Positions 46,282 through 53,842 of a stretch of DNA of 64,000 bases are shown in pieces (position 1 is the first letter of the stretch; each line of letters opens with the position of its first letter). This DNA comes from Rummeliibacillus pycnus. GTDB taxonomy: Bacteria > Bacillota > Bacilli > Bacillales_A > Planococcaceae. Both the position numbers and the translations under genes were made by a program. The stretch covers positions 186,001 to 250,000 of the forward strand of contig NZ_KZ614145.1 of the NCBI RefSeq assembly GCF_002884495.1. The letters run 5' to 3'. The notes beneath the pieces were generated by a model. It made no database searches. It saw nothing but the letters and a program-made list of their open reading frames with translations, and was not told where the DNA came from.

Positions 46282-46740
46282 ATGAAAGATGAATTAAAGG
46301 TTATTCATGAGCAAATAATTTTAGGAAAAAATTTTAAAGTTTACGGTGATTTTGAAAATCCTTTATTCCTAGCGAAAGATGTTGCTGAATGGATTGATTA
46401 TGATACATCAAGTTTAAATAAGATGTTAAATAATGTAGATGAAGATGAAAAAATTCAAAAGAATACTCGGAACATTGTTCCGACTAAAGGTAATCCTTTA
46501 AAATGGTTCTTAACTGAAGATGGATTATATGAGGTATTAATGCAATCACGTAAACCAATTGCTAAGGCATTTAAGAAACAAGTAAAAGAAATTTTGAAAA
46601 CCATTCGTAAAAGGGGTATTCATATGACAGATAAAAAAATTGATGATTTTTTAGATAACCCTGACTTATTAATAGATTTATTATTACAAGCTGGTGAACA
46701 ATTAAAAAAATCAAAAATAAAAACCAGTGATTTAAAATAA
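46282..46740 (+). CDS. BRO-N domain antirepressor-like protein
   Basis: 152-aa protein with an N-terminal BRO-N/Bro domain: NFKVYGDFENPLFLAKDVAEWIDYDTSSLNKMLNNVDEDEK and the WFLTEDGLYEVLMQSRKPIAKAFKKQVKEILKTIRKRG segment (residues about 15-112). Such proteins act as phage antirepressors or DNA-binding regulators. The C-terminal 40 residues are an acidic/basic helical tail rather than a second known domain. GAGGGAAAG precedes the ATG. A 5'- and 3'-truncated paralogue follows at 46913. Confidence 0.85.
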   Translation: MKDELKVIHEQIILGKNFKVYGDFENPLFLAKDVAEWIDYDTSSLNKMLNNVDEDEKIQKNTRNIVPTKGNPLKWFLTEDGLYEVLMQSRKPIAKAFKKQVKEILKTIRKRGIHMTDKKIDDFLDNPDLLIDLLLQAGEQLKKSKIKTSDLK

Positions 46741-46796
46741 AATAAATATTTTAGAATTTTGAGTGGTGTTCATTTTGAGCGTCACTCAATTTTTTT

Positions 46797-46910
46797 AGTA
46801 AAAAATGTAGCAAACTACTTTTCTATTAGTAAAATTTGTAGATGTTACAAGTAAAATTTGTAGTAGAAAAAAATGTAGCAAGTTACCTTTCTATAAGTAA
46901 AAAAGTGGGC
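46797..46910 (+). repeat. iteron-like cluster 2
   Basis: Five copies of the same 14-mer (starts 46797, 46828, 46850, 46865, 46896). The block resembles cluster 1 in order, spacing and flanks (CAAACTACTTTTCTAT, TATAAGTAAAAAAG), so the two arose by duplication. Confidence 0.8.
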
Positions 46911-46912
46911 AA

Positions 46913-47140
46913 AATCCATTATTCCTAGCGAAAGATGTTGCTGAATGGATTGAATATGATGTTAAAAATACTTATCGACTTTTAAATAGTGTTGATGATG
47001 ATGAAAAAACGAAAAAAAGCACCCACACAATCGGTGGAACCCAAGAATCATGGTTCTTAACTGAAGATGGATTATATGAAGTATTAATGCAGTCACGTAA
47101 ACCAATTGCTAAAAATATGCGGTTATTAGCTTTTCAATGA
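46913..47140 (+). pseudogene. truncated BRO-N gene copy
   Basis: Open frame of 75 codons without start, homologous to residues about 25-95 of the BRO gene at 46282: NPLFLAKDVAEWIEYD and WFLTEDGLYEVLMQSRKPIAK are shared. It ends in NMRLLAFQ and a stop. The promoter and first 24 codons are missing; the junction AAAATCC is present at both the iteron-cluster end and the lost coding position, pointing to a microhomology deletion after duplication. Confidence 0.88.
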
Positions 47141-47369
47141 TGTCTTTACGACACTTTAGCATTAAACGCCATTTAAATCCTTTTTAAGCGTTTTTATCGT
47201 CATCATGACAAATACTATTAAAATACTTTTTAAACGTCACATATGCAACGCTAATAGGTATTTTTTTAGCGATATTGAAATTTTTATACATATCTGCTTA
47301 ATAAGCGGTGTTTTTTTTATTTTCACGACTATTACTATTATTCTGCCACAAGTGGTAGAAAATAAAAAG

Positions 47370-47391
47370 GGTGGCTACAATATAGCCACCT
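47370..47391. terminator. hairpin at the 3' end of the 55-aa gene
   Basis: GGTGGCTA / TAGCCACC stem with a short loop. On the minus strand CTTTTTATTTT follows. Confidence 0.65.
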
Positions 47392-47398
47392 CTTAGAA

Positions 47399-47566
47399 TT
47401 ACATATTATTTTTCAAATACTTTTCTTCTCTTAACTTTTCTTCATTAGAACGTCTATCAATGCCGAAATATTCAATTGATATTCTATTCAATAGAATACA
47501 CCTTGCTTCAGGCTCTAATTTGTTAATTTCTTTTCTAATTGCTTCAAATGCTTCATTAATGCTCAT
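47399..47566 (-). CDS. 55-aa island protein
   Basis: Small frame starting MSINEAFEAIRKEINKLEPE and ending in KYLKNNM, highly charged and helical. AAAGGATTG lies 8-14 nt upstream of the ATG at 47566, and an extended -10 TGCTATAAT lies further upstream on the same strand (about 47665). A terminator hairpin follows. No known family recognised; phage-type small regulators often look like this. Confidence 0.6.
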   Translation of the reverse strand: MSINEAFEAIRKEINKLEPEARCILLNRISIEYFGIDRRSNEEKLREEKYLKNNM

Positions 47567-47591
47567 TGTGCTTCAATCCTTTCTAATTATC

Positions 47592-47606
47592 GAGCGAATA
47601 ACGCTC
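47592..47606. repeat. short palindrome upstream of the 55-aa gene
   Basis: GAGCG AATAA CGCTC, a perfect 5-bp stem in the leader of the minus-strand gene. Confidence 0.5.
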
Positions 47607-47725
47607 ATTATTTGAAGCGTTCTATATATATAAATCTTAAAAAGGATTATCAATGATATACATATTATAGCAAAGTTAGAAATTTGATTCTAGTTTTATA
47701 TAGATTAAATAATCAATTCTCTAAC

Positions 47726-47839
47726 AGTATATAAAATGGATAACTATTTTTATATAAGATAATATCCAAAAAATATACTAATTAAAGTATATAAAATGGA
47801 TAAATTATTTATATAGAATATATATCCAAAAAATATACT
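47726..47839. repeat. tandem 54-bp AT-rich palindromic repeats
   Basis: Two units (47726-47779 and 47786-47839, period 60). Each starts AGTATATAAAATGGATA and ends TATCCAAAAAATATACT, so each is itself an inverted repeat. Candidate origin or partition-type site. Confidence 0.75.
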
Positions 47840-47907
47840 TGTTTATTGTAAATTTGGTGGAATAAAATTTTACCGCCAAAATTTTTTTATTTTTTTTCTA
47901 TTATTGT

Positions 47908-47936
47908 TTTACATTTTCTGTAGAAATGCCTATAAC
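47908..47936 (+). promoter_or_regulatory. island consensus promoter P2
   Basis: TTTACA (47908-47913), 17 bp ending ATGCC, TATAAC (47931-47936), then CTTAGTA. No protein gene follows for about 700 bp. Confidence 0.7.
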
Positions 47937-47942
47937 CTTAGT

Positions 47943-48345
47943 AACGACCAATTTCATAACAGGTGAAGAAGGTTAGAGCATAAACCTAGTACACCATTAT
48001 CAAAAGCTAACTAAATAGGTTAAGTCAAGCCGCTGCAAAACTGATAAACACACTGATATGTAATGATATTGGAGCATGAGTTTATCGCTTATATGTCGTT
48101 TATAAGCTGACTGTATGATAAATATATCATATCAATAGGGAATAGAGATTGCGTCATATCCTAGATGAATAGACATCTAAACATTCGGCAAGGGTTGGAG
48201 ATAACTAACAGTAGTTGCATTAGTGATTACTGATTAGGCTTAACAAGTAATGAGTACACAAGGCTTGAATGAGTGTACACCTTCTAAAGTGTTGTTAAGT
48301 GTTTCAAGTAATATTAGGGAACTTATGTAATTAATTACATATTAA
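47943..48345 (+). ncRNA. candidate structured non-coding RNA
   Basis: Region after promoter P2 with no frame above 30 codons and no good ribosome-binding site. GC is about 35% by hand count over 48001-48300, against about 18% in the next 60 bp. Local hairpins: GCTTATA/TATAAGC (48087), ATGAT/ATCAT, AGATG/CATCT (48161) and GTACAC/GTGTAC (48253). The 3' end is uncertain; no clear terminator. Confidence 0.4.
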
Positions 48346-48386
48346 ACATTAATAATATCTATAAAATAATTAAATAATTAATGTGA

Positions 48387-48427
48387 ACAAACGTTAGTTT
48401 GTGAACAAAGGACATACGCTAGTATGT
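48387..48427. repeat. two 16-bp palindromes in tandem
   Basis: ACAAACGTTAGTTTGT (48387-48402) and ACATACGCTAGTATGT (48412-48427), consensus ACAWACGYTAGTWTGT, start-to-start distance 25 bp. Likely operators for a dimeric DNA-binding protein. Confidence 0.65.
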
Positions 48428-48466
48428 ACTTAAAAATATATATTAATAATTATATATAATGGTGTA

Positions 48467-48567
48467 AGTAATTTTTGTAGTAGTAATTATTTATATTATA
48501 GATTTTTCTACATTTTTTACTTGTAAGTAAAATTTGTCGCTATATAAGTAAATCTACATTTTTTACT
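48467..48567. repeat. iteron-like cluster 3
   Basis: Two direct variants (48467, 48526) and two exact inverted copies CTACATTTTTTACT (48508-48521, 48554-48567) immediately before promoter P1. Confidence 0.7.
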
Positions 48568-48575
48568 TATTTTTT

Positions 48576-48604
48576 TTTACTTATTTTGCACAATTGCCTA
48601 TAAC
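48576..48604 (+). promoter_or_regulatory. island consensus promoter P1
   Basis: TTTACT (48576-48581), 17 bp ending TTGCC, TATAAC (48599-48604), then CTTAGTGTAA. It lies 43 bp upstream of the repeat-bearing gene. Confidence 0.75.
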
Positions 48605-48647
48605 CTTAGTGTAATGAAAAAACACAAGATATAGGAGATTGATAAAA

Positions 48648-49547
48648 ATGGATTTAAAAAATATAGACTATAAAACAAAAGAAAATGCCATGTTATTTTG
48701 GCTTAATGGTAAAGTATCATTATTTCAAGATGATGAAACAAATTTAAAAATATTAGAAGTAGCACAAGCAACCATTAAAAATAAGAATTACAAGCCACAT
48801 GAAAGTTATGAAAATGAAGTATTAGCACTTTATAAATATGAACCTTCACAAGTGCTGCAAATGATTAAAGATAACAATTACCCTGAAGGATTTAAAGAAA
48901 ATATAATCAATGAATACTATAAAGGCACTGAAAGCACTGAAAAGCCATATATAGTGGTTGAAGAAAGTAAAGAACTTAAATCATTTGAGTTTGATGTATT
49001 TCATGGATTCCCTGAAGTAAAGCAAGTAAAAAATGTAGAAGTAAAAAATGTAGAAGTAAAAAATGTAGAAGTAAAAAATGTAGAAGAAAAAAATGTAGAA
49101 GAAAAAAATGTAGAAGAAAAAAATGTAGAAGAAAAAAATGTAGAAACACGCTCAATAACTAAACCTGAAAATAATAGTTTAAAAGGCTTTCCAGTAGCTT
49201 TAAATGATGAACCTGAACAAATACAAGCAAATGAATTAAAAACCGTTACAAAGCCACCTGAAGCCTATTTAAAAGCAAATGAACATAATTCATTTAACAT
49301 AGAAAGCTACTTAGAAGACTATTTGAATGGCTCTAATGAAGTTTATTTATTGAAGAAAGAAAAAGAACAAATTAAAAATGATTTAAAAGATTTGAAACTT
49401 GATAAAAGACAACCTAACAGAAAAGTTGGATTAGATAAAATTAAAGACATAATAAAAGATAATAACCTTCCATTTGAAATCAATAATGGTCGAGCAACAA
49501 TAGACGGAAAACAACAATCAGTATGGATATTAAAGAGGATTTCATAA
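48648..49547 (+). CDS. island protein with tandem KNVE repeats encoded by iterons
   Basis: 299-aa protein of unknown family. Residues 1-125 are helical and acidic. Residues about 127-166 are eight pentapeptides, four VKNVE and four EKNVE, encoded by eight 15-bp units (49026-49145) that contain the same 14-mer as the intergenic iterons. The C-terminal part (about 215-299) has a coiled-coil stretch and a basic LDKRQPNRKVGLDKIKDIIKDNN segment that may bind DNA. ATG at 48648 follows TAGGAGAT. Possibly an origin-carrying replication gene; unproven. Confidence 0.6.
   Translation: MDLKNIDYKTKENAMLFWLNGKVSLFQDDETNLKILEVAQATIKNKNYKPHESYENEVLALYKYEPSQVLQMIKDNNYPEGFKENIINEYYKGTESTEKPYIVVEESKELKSFEFDVFHGFPEVKQVKNVEVKNVEVKNVEVKNVEEKNVEEKNVEEKNVEEKNVETRSITKPENNSLKGFPVALNDEPEQIQANELKTVTKPPEAYLKANEHNSFNIESYLEDYLNGSNEVYLLKKEKEQIKNDLKDLKLDKRQPNRKVGLDKIKDIIKDNNLPFEINNGRATIDGKQQSVWILKRIS
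49026..49145 (+). repeat. in-gene tandem 15-bp repeats (iteron family)
   Basis: Four units GTAAAAAATGTAGAA then four units GAAAAAAATGTAGAA, perfectly in phase. Both variants also occur outside genes (for example 46087 and 46865). Confidence 0.95.
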
Positions 49548-49613
49548 TCCTTTTTTGTATTCACTTGTAAAAGAGTAGGACTTTTTAATCATTTTTGCTA
49601 AAAAAGCGATAAA

Positions 49614-49646
49614 AACACCTTAGTTATCGACACTAATAGTGTAGGA
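49614..49646 (+). repeat. 33-bp direct repeat, copy 1
   Basis: AACACCTTAGTTATCG followed by the palindrome ACACTAATAGTGT and AGGA. One mismatch from copy 2, 110 bp away. Confidence 0.9.
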
Positions 49647-49723
49647 AATTAAATAACACAAATGTGTATAAATTGTGAACAAAATAAAAATTTTTTAAAA
49701 AAGTTTACTAAAAACGTGTCCGA

Positions 49724-49756
49724 AACACCTTAGTTATCGACACTATTAGTGTAGGA
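49724..49756 (+). repeat. 33-bp direct repeat, copy 2
   Basis: Same as copy 1 with palindrome ACACTATTAGTGT. The CCTTAGT core is also found after the -10 box of P1, P2 and P5. Confidence 0.9.
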
Positions 49757-50144
49757 TAAAAATAATATTATGAGGGCATTTGCTCTCACCAAAATACATT
49801 AATGGAATAAAAAATGTATAAAAAATTAAATAGTTGTTGAATATCGAAAAATGACATTGCGTCATTTCTAAGTATTTATGAAGTGGTGGAACACTTATAG
49901 ATACTGTCTTTTCAAAATTGATAGCATATAGACTTATGTTTTTTGTTGTCTAATAACATTTGTAATTTGTACAGTAGTAGCTTAATTGCTATTACTGTTT
50001 TTTTATTTTCTCCAAAGTTACAAATTTGTGTTACATCATATTTACCCTTTCAAAATATGTTTTTCTTTTTCGATTTAATCCTCGTTTTTTCTCCCTCTTT
50101 TTATGAAGAATCTAGCTTTTAATTAAGTTAGATTTTTCATCTTT
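49757..50144. other. non-coding stretch before the portal gene
   Basis: No gene seen. Hairpins GAGGGCA/TGCTCTC (49782) and AAATGAC/GTCATTT (49849-49867), then two terminator-like hairpins: ACAGTAGTAGC/GCTATTACTGT plus seven T (49971-50004) and AATCTAGCTT/AAGTTAGATT plus T (50109-50136). Confidence 0.6.
49971..50004 (+). terminator. terminator upstream of the head module
   Basis: ACAGTAGTAGC / GCTATTACTGT stem, 6-nt loop, T7. It insulates the head genes from the early region. Confidence 0.8.
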
Positions 50145-50178
50145 ACAACTGAATATACAACTAAATAACAACTGAATA
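50145..50178 (+). promoter_or_regulatory. triple ACAACTRAATA repeat before the portal gene
   Basis: ACAACTGAATA, ACAACTAAATA, ACAACTGAATA at 50145, 50157 and 50168 (spacings 12 and 11). The same triplet with the same spacing precedes the gene at 52974. Candidate activator site for head-gene transcription. Confidence 0.7.
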
Positions 50179-50206
50179 TAGATAAATCTATGAAAGGAAT
50201 TACAAA

Positions 50207-51421
50207 ATGGCATTTTTTAAAAGAAAAAAGGCTAATGGTGATTATGTAAATGATTTTTTTAGTGCTTCATTCACTTCAAATAATCAAAATTTTACTGTCA
50301 CTGAAGAACAAGCCTTGCAGATTCCAGCATTTAAAGCGTGTTTGAATCTAATTACAAATACTATTGCAGAATTGCCTATTAATTTAATGCAGCATGATGG
50401 CGAAAATGTAACCATTTTAAATAATGATAAACGAGTTCAATTACTGAATAATCCTAACATCATTGATACTGCAAGTACATTAAAGGCTCAACTTGTAAAA
50501 GATTTACTGTTATACGGTAAAGCCTATTTATATAACAATAGTAATGAATTACACGTACTTAAAGCTAATTTTATGAATGAAGAATATTTTTCAAATGATG
50601 GCTTTACTATTGGAGATATTCAATATATTTATAATTTTGATGGCTCACATAAGTTATTAAAGGAAAATGTTATTCGTTTTGATTCAGGCACTAAAGGCAT
50701 TTTAAGTAATACTGAAGTGTTAGAAACTGCAATTAATAATCAAACATATTCTAAAAATGTACTTAAAAATGGTGCAATGCCAATAGGTATTTTAAAGGCT
50801 GCAAGTCGATTAACTGAAAAGGCTATTGATTCATTAAGAACTAGCTTTGAAAATATTTATTCAGGCAATCAAAAAGTGGGTAAAACTCTTATTTTAGAGA
50901 ATGGCCTAGAATATCAACCCCTATCCTATAACCCTGAACAACTTCAATTAAATGAAACTTCAAAGTCTTTAACATCTCAAATTTGTATGTTGTTTAATGT
51001 ATCAGAAAGCCTAATTAATGATACAAGCAATAAATATAACTCTCTATCAACTGCAAATACTTCATTCCTGCAACAAACAATTCAACCCATTTTAGTAACA
51101 ATTCAAGAACAACTAAATAAATCATTCCTAAAGCCTTCAGAACAAGGCTTATTTTTTATGTTTGATACTTCACAAATTTTAAAAGCAACTGAAACTGAAC
51201 GTATTGACGCAACATTAAAGCTTTTTAAAGATGGCGTGATTAGCTTCAATGAAAGTCGAAAACGTCTTGATATGACTGTAATTGATGATAAAAAAGATTA
51301 CTACAAATTAAATATTGGTCAAGCGTTGCGAGATAAAGCTACTGGTGAAGTATTAAATATCAATACTCAAACTACTAATACACAAGGTGAACAAAAAAAT
51401 GGAACTCCTCAAAGTAAATAA
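50207..51421 (+). CDS. HK97-family phage portal protein
   Basis: 404-aa portal. The family-typical start FTVTEEQALQIPAFKACLNLITNTIAELPINLMQ and the central KNVLKNGAMPIGILKA, LTSQICMLFNVSESLIND and SLSTANTSFLQQTIQPILVTIQEQLNKSFL are recognisable. It forms the dodecameric DNA gateway at one capsid vertex. GAAAGGAAT precedes the ATG. It starts the head transcription unit and overlaps the protease-capsid gene by 23 bp. Confidence 0.92.
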   Translation: MAFFKRKKANGDYVNDFFSASFTSNNQNFTVTEEQALQIPAFKACLNLITNTIAELPINLMQHDGENVTILNNDKRVQLLNNPNIIDTASTLKAQLVKDLLLYGKAYLYNNSNELHVLKANFMNEEYFSNDGFTIGDIQYIYNFDGSHKLLKENVIRFDSGTKGILSNTEVLETAINNQTYSKNVLKNGAMPIGILKAASRLTEKAIDSLRTSFENIYSGNQKVGKTLILENGLEYQPLSYNPEQLQLNETSKSLTSQICMLFNVSESLINDTSNKYNSLSTANTSFLQQTIQPILVTIQEQLNKSFLKPSEQGLFFMFDTSQILKATETERIDATLKLFKDGVISFNESRKRLDMTVIDDKKDYYKLNIGQALRDKATGEVLNINTQTTNTQGEQKNGTPQSK

Positions 51422-52883
51422 TTTTGAAGTACGAGCCATTGAAAATAATAATGGTTCACTTCAAGTACAAGGTTATGTCAATATAACTGGCTCACAATCT
51501 CAACCCCTCAAAGATATGAACGGTAATGAATTTATTGAAAAAATTCAAAAAGGTGCATTTGCTGAAGCAATTAGAAACGCAACTGATGGAATTGATTTTC
51601 TTGCCGAGCATGACACTGAAAAAATTTTATCCTCAACTAGAAATGGTTCTTTAAACCTTCAAGAAGATGACAAAGGCTTATATATGAGTGCCGAAATTAC
51701 ACCAACAAGTTATGGCCAAGATTATTTCACTCTCATTAAATCAGGCATTTTAAAAAATATGTCATTTGGATTTAGAAGTATAAAAGATTCATGGCAACAA
51801 TTAGCAAATGGTATGTATGAACGTACAGTTGAAGCACTTGAATTGTTTGAAGTAAGTGCAGTTCGTTCACCCGCCTATTTGGATAGTGTTATTTCCGCAA
51901 GAAGTCTTGAAACTCCTGAAAATATAGAAATTCCCTCAAATATTCCACAAAAAAACTCTGAAGAAAGAAGTAATAATAAATTGAAAAAATTAAACAACCC
52001 TACAAACCCTGAAAACTCTCTAAATACTATTATCAAAGAAAATCGTGCATTACAAACTACTTCTGATGGTGCAGCCTTAATTCCTGAACAAGTTGCAAAT
52101 ACTATTGTTGAGGAAATTGAAAATATTAGTCCTGTATTTGCAATGGCTCAAAAATTTCCTACTATTGCTGGCAATTTAAAAGTTGCACGTGAAGGCAATG
52201 ATAGCGTTGTAGCTGCATTTGTAGGTGAAGGCGTTGACCTTGTAGAACAACAATTAAAACTTGAATACGCTGAACTTAAACAAAAACGTTGCGGTGCTGC
52301 AATTACATTGACTAACCAATTAATTAATGACGCTGCAATTAATTTAGATGAATATGTACCAAAATTATTGGCTCGTAAAGTTGCAAAAGCTATTGAAACA
52401 TCTATTTTAGTTGGTGTAGGTGGTACTGAATTTAACGGTATCATTAATGACGCTGCAATCGGTCATGTTGATGTTACTGGCTCAATTACTTATGATGTAC
52501 TCCAAGATTTATATTTACAAATCCATCCAATGTACTTAAATGGTGCTTGCTTCATTATGAGTCGTGATTTATTTAAACAAGTTGCTAAACTAAAAGACAC
52601 TAACGGTCATTTTTTCTTACAAAATGGAATTGTAAACGGAAAAATCAACTATACATTATTTGATATTCCAGTTTATGTAACTGAAGCATTAACAGCTGAA
52701 AATCCCGTAATTTTTGGGAATATCAATGAAGCCGTTGCAGTTTTAGTTAAACAAGAACAAGGATTACAAAAAATTGTTGATTCAGGATTAGCTTTAAAAG
52801 GTGCTTCACTTTATGTCTTTGATATGTATGCTGATTCTTGTGTTGTAAATCCTCAAGCAATCGCAAAATTAAATGTAGCTTAA
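51399..52883 (+). CDS. fused HK97 prohead protease and major capsid protein
   Basis: 494 aa. Residues about 1-165 are a prohead serine protease with the His in FLAEHD and the Ser in NMSFGFR; residues about 215-494 are an HK97-fold capsid protein with LIPEQVANTIVEEIENISPVF, VAAFVGEGVDLVE and the VADGASLYVFD-like end. The linker (about 165-215) is Asn/Pro/Ser-rich and probably contains the scaffold and cleavage site. In most HK97-type phages these are separate genes. ATG at 51399 follows AAGGTGAAC; a terminator follows the gene. Confidence 0.92.
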   Translation: MELLKVNNFEVRAIENNNGSLQVQGYVNITGSQSQPLKDMNGNEFIEKIQKGAFAEAIRNATDGIDFLAEHDTEKILSSTRNGSLNLQEDDKGLYMSAEITPTSYGQDYFTLIKSGILKNMSFGFRSIKDSWQQLANGMYERTVEALELFEVSAVRSPAYLDSVISARSLETPENIEIPSNIPQKNSEERSNNKLKKLNNPTNPENSLNTIIKENRALQTTSDGAALIPEQVANTIVEEIENISPVFAMAQKFPTIAGNLKVAREGNDSVVAAFVGEGVDLVEQQLKLEYAELKQKRCGAAITLTNQLINDAAINLDEYVPKLLARKVAKAIETSILVGVGGTEFNGIINDAAIGHVDVTGSITYDVLQDLYLQIHPMYLNGACFIMSRDLFKQVAKLKDTNGHFFLQNGIVNGKINYTLFDIPVYVTEALTAENPVIFGNINEAVAVLVKQEQGLQKIVDSGLALKGASLYVFDMYADSCVVNPQAIAKLNVA

Positions 52884-52892
52884 TTGATTTAT

Positions 52893-52925
52893 AGAGTAGT
52901 CATTCATTTGGCTACTCTCTTTTTT
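52893..52925 (+). terminator. terminator after the capsid gene
   Basis: GAGTAG / CTACTC stem with a 12-nt loop, then TCTTTTTTA. Confidence 0.75.
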
Positions 52926-52927
52926 AT

Positions 52928-52961
52928 ACAACTAAATATACAACTGAATAACAACTAAATA
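52928..52961 (+). promoter_or_regulatory. triple ACAACTRAATA repeat before the second head unit
   Basis: ACAACTAAATA, ACAACTGAATA, ACAACTAAATA at 52928, 52940 and 52951, same 12/11 spacing as at 50145-50178. Confidence 0.7.
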
Positions 52962-52973
52962 GAGGTATTAAAA

Positions 52974-53186
52974 ATGGAAAATTATATTAAATCATTAAAA
53001 GCAATTAAAGAATATTTTACAAATACAAACGCATACAGATTAACACTTGCACGTGCTTATGTTATGAAACTTTCTGAAAAGTATACTAATAAAAGAGAAA
53101 TCATGGCTCAAACAAATAATATGTTAAAAGCTGAGGGCATAAAGCCTATTTCTTACACTTATGTATGCAAAATAATTAATCAATGA
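52974..53186 (+). CDS. small HTH-like protein in the head module, 70 aa
   Basis: Basic helical protein. The C-terminal half (NKREIMAQTNNMLKAEGIKPISYTYVCKIINQ) resembles a helix-turn-helix. ATG with a moderate TAGAGGT site. First gene after the second triple repeat. Might regulate head genes or be a structural/packaging accessory; not recognised. Confidence 0.55.
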   Translation: MENYIKSLKAIKEYFTNTNAYRLTLARAYVMKLSEKYTNKREIMAQTNNMLKAEGIKPISYTYVCKIINQ

Positions 53187-53201
53187 AAGAAGATACAATA
53201 A

Positions 53202-53519
53202 ATGGTAATAACAGATGAAGCATTTAACCTTTCTTTAGTAAAGAACTATTTAAGAGTTGATAGCAATGAAGATGATACATTATTACAACTTATGATAGAT
53301 AGTGCAAAGAGTTATATACAAAGCTATTTGAATCAACCTTTTGAATCCTATGTAGATATACCTGTTGAGTTTACACTTGCAGCATTAAACCTAGTAGCAC
53401 AATGGTTTGAGAATAGGGCAGTAGGTAGCGAGAAAGCTACACATGAATATCTCTATAACTTTACTGGCTTACTTGATATACATAGAAAGTGGCTACCTGA
53501 AACGAGTGTTACTGCATGA
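53202..53519 (+). CDS. phage head-tail connector protein (gp6-like)
   Basis: 105-aa protein matching the gp6-like connector family: LSLVKNYLRVDSNEDDTLLQLMIDSAKSYIQSYLNQPF near the N-terminus and FTLAALNLVAQWFENR later. It forms the ring attached below the portal. Overlaps the next gene by 4 bp (ATGA). Confidence 0.85.
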   Translation: MVITDEAFNLSLVKNYLRVDSNEDDTLLQLMIDSAKSYIQSYLNQPFESYVDIPVEFTLAALNLVAQWFENRAVGSEKATHEYLYNFTGLLDIHRKWLPETSVTA

Positions 53520-53842
53520 GTATGACAATAGGTATGATGAATAATCACATTAACATCTATAAGATAACTACAATCAAAGATGAATATGGAGATACTACTA
53601 CAACAAAGACATTATTTCATAGTTGTTGGTGCTATGTAAGGAATCAAACAATGAAGGATATTCAAGCAAGTATAGGAACATTATTAGAAAATACAATAAG
53701 TCTAGTAATAAGACATACAAACAAGCAAATAACAAATGAAATGACAATTGAATTAAATGGAATAAGTTATAAAATAATTTCAATCGAAAATGATATACAA
53801 AGAAAACAATTCGATACAATTATAGTGAAACGAGTTGGATAA
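53516..53842 (+). CDS. phage head-tail adaptor / head closure protein
   Basis: 108-aa beta-rich protein of the SPP1 gp16-like family: MNNHINIYKITTIKDEYGDTTTTKTLFHSCWCYVRNQ and the closing SIENDIQRKQFDTIIVKRVG. It closes the filled head and offers the tail-docking surface, so the heads are built to accept a tail although no tail genes are in the element. Confidence 0.8.
   Translation: MSMTIGMMNNHINIYKITTIKDEYGDTTTTKTLFHSCWCYVRNQTMKDIQASIGTLLENTISLVIRHTNKQITNEMTIELNGISYKIISIENDIQRKQFDTIIVKRVG

Noticed and set aside
47205-47396. 63-codon plus-strand frame with a hydrophobic centre
   Set aside because: No ribosome-binding site before the ATG, and it overlaps the terminator of the convergent 55-aa gene. 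Hydrophobicity follows from AT-rich DNA.
49026-49145. CRISPR-like array
   Set aside because: The 15-bp units are contiguous without spacers and lie in a coding frame.
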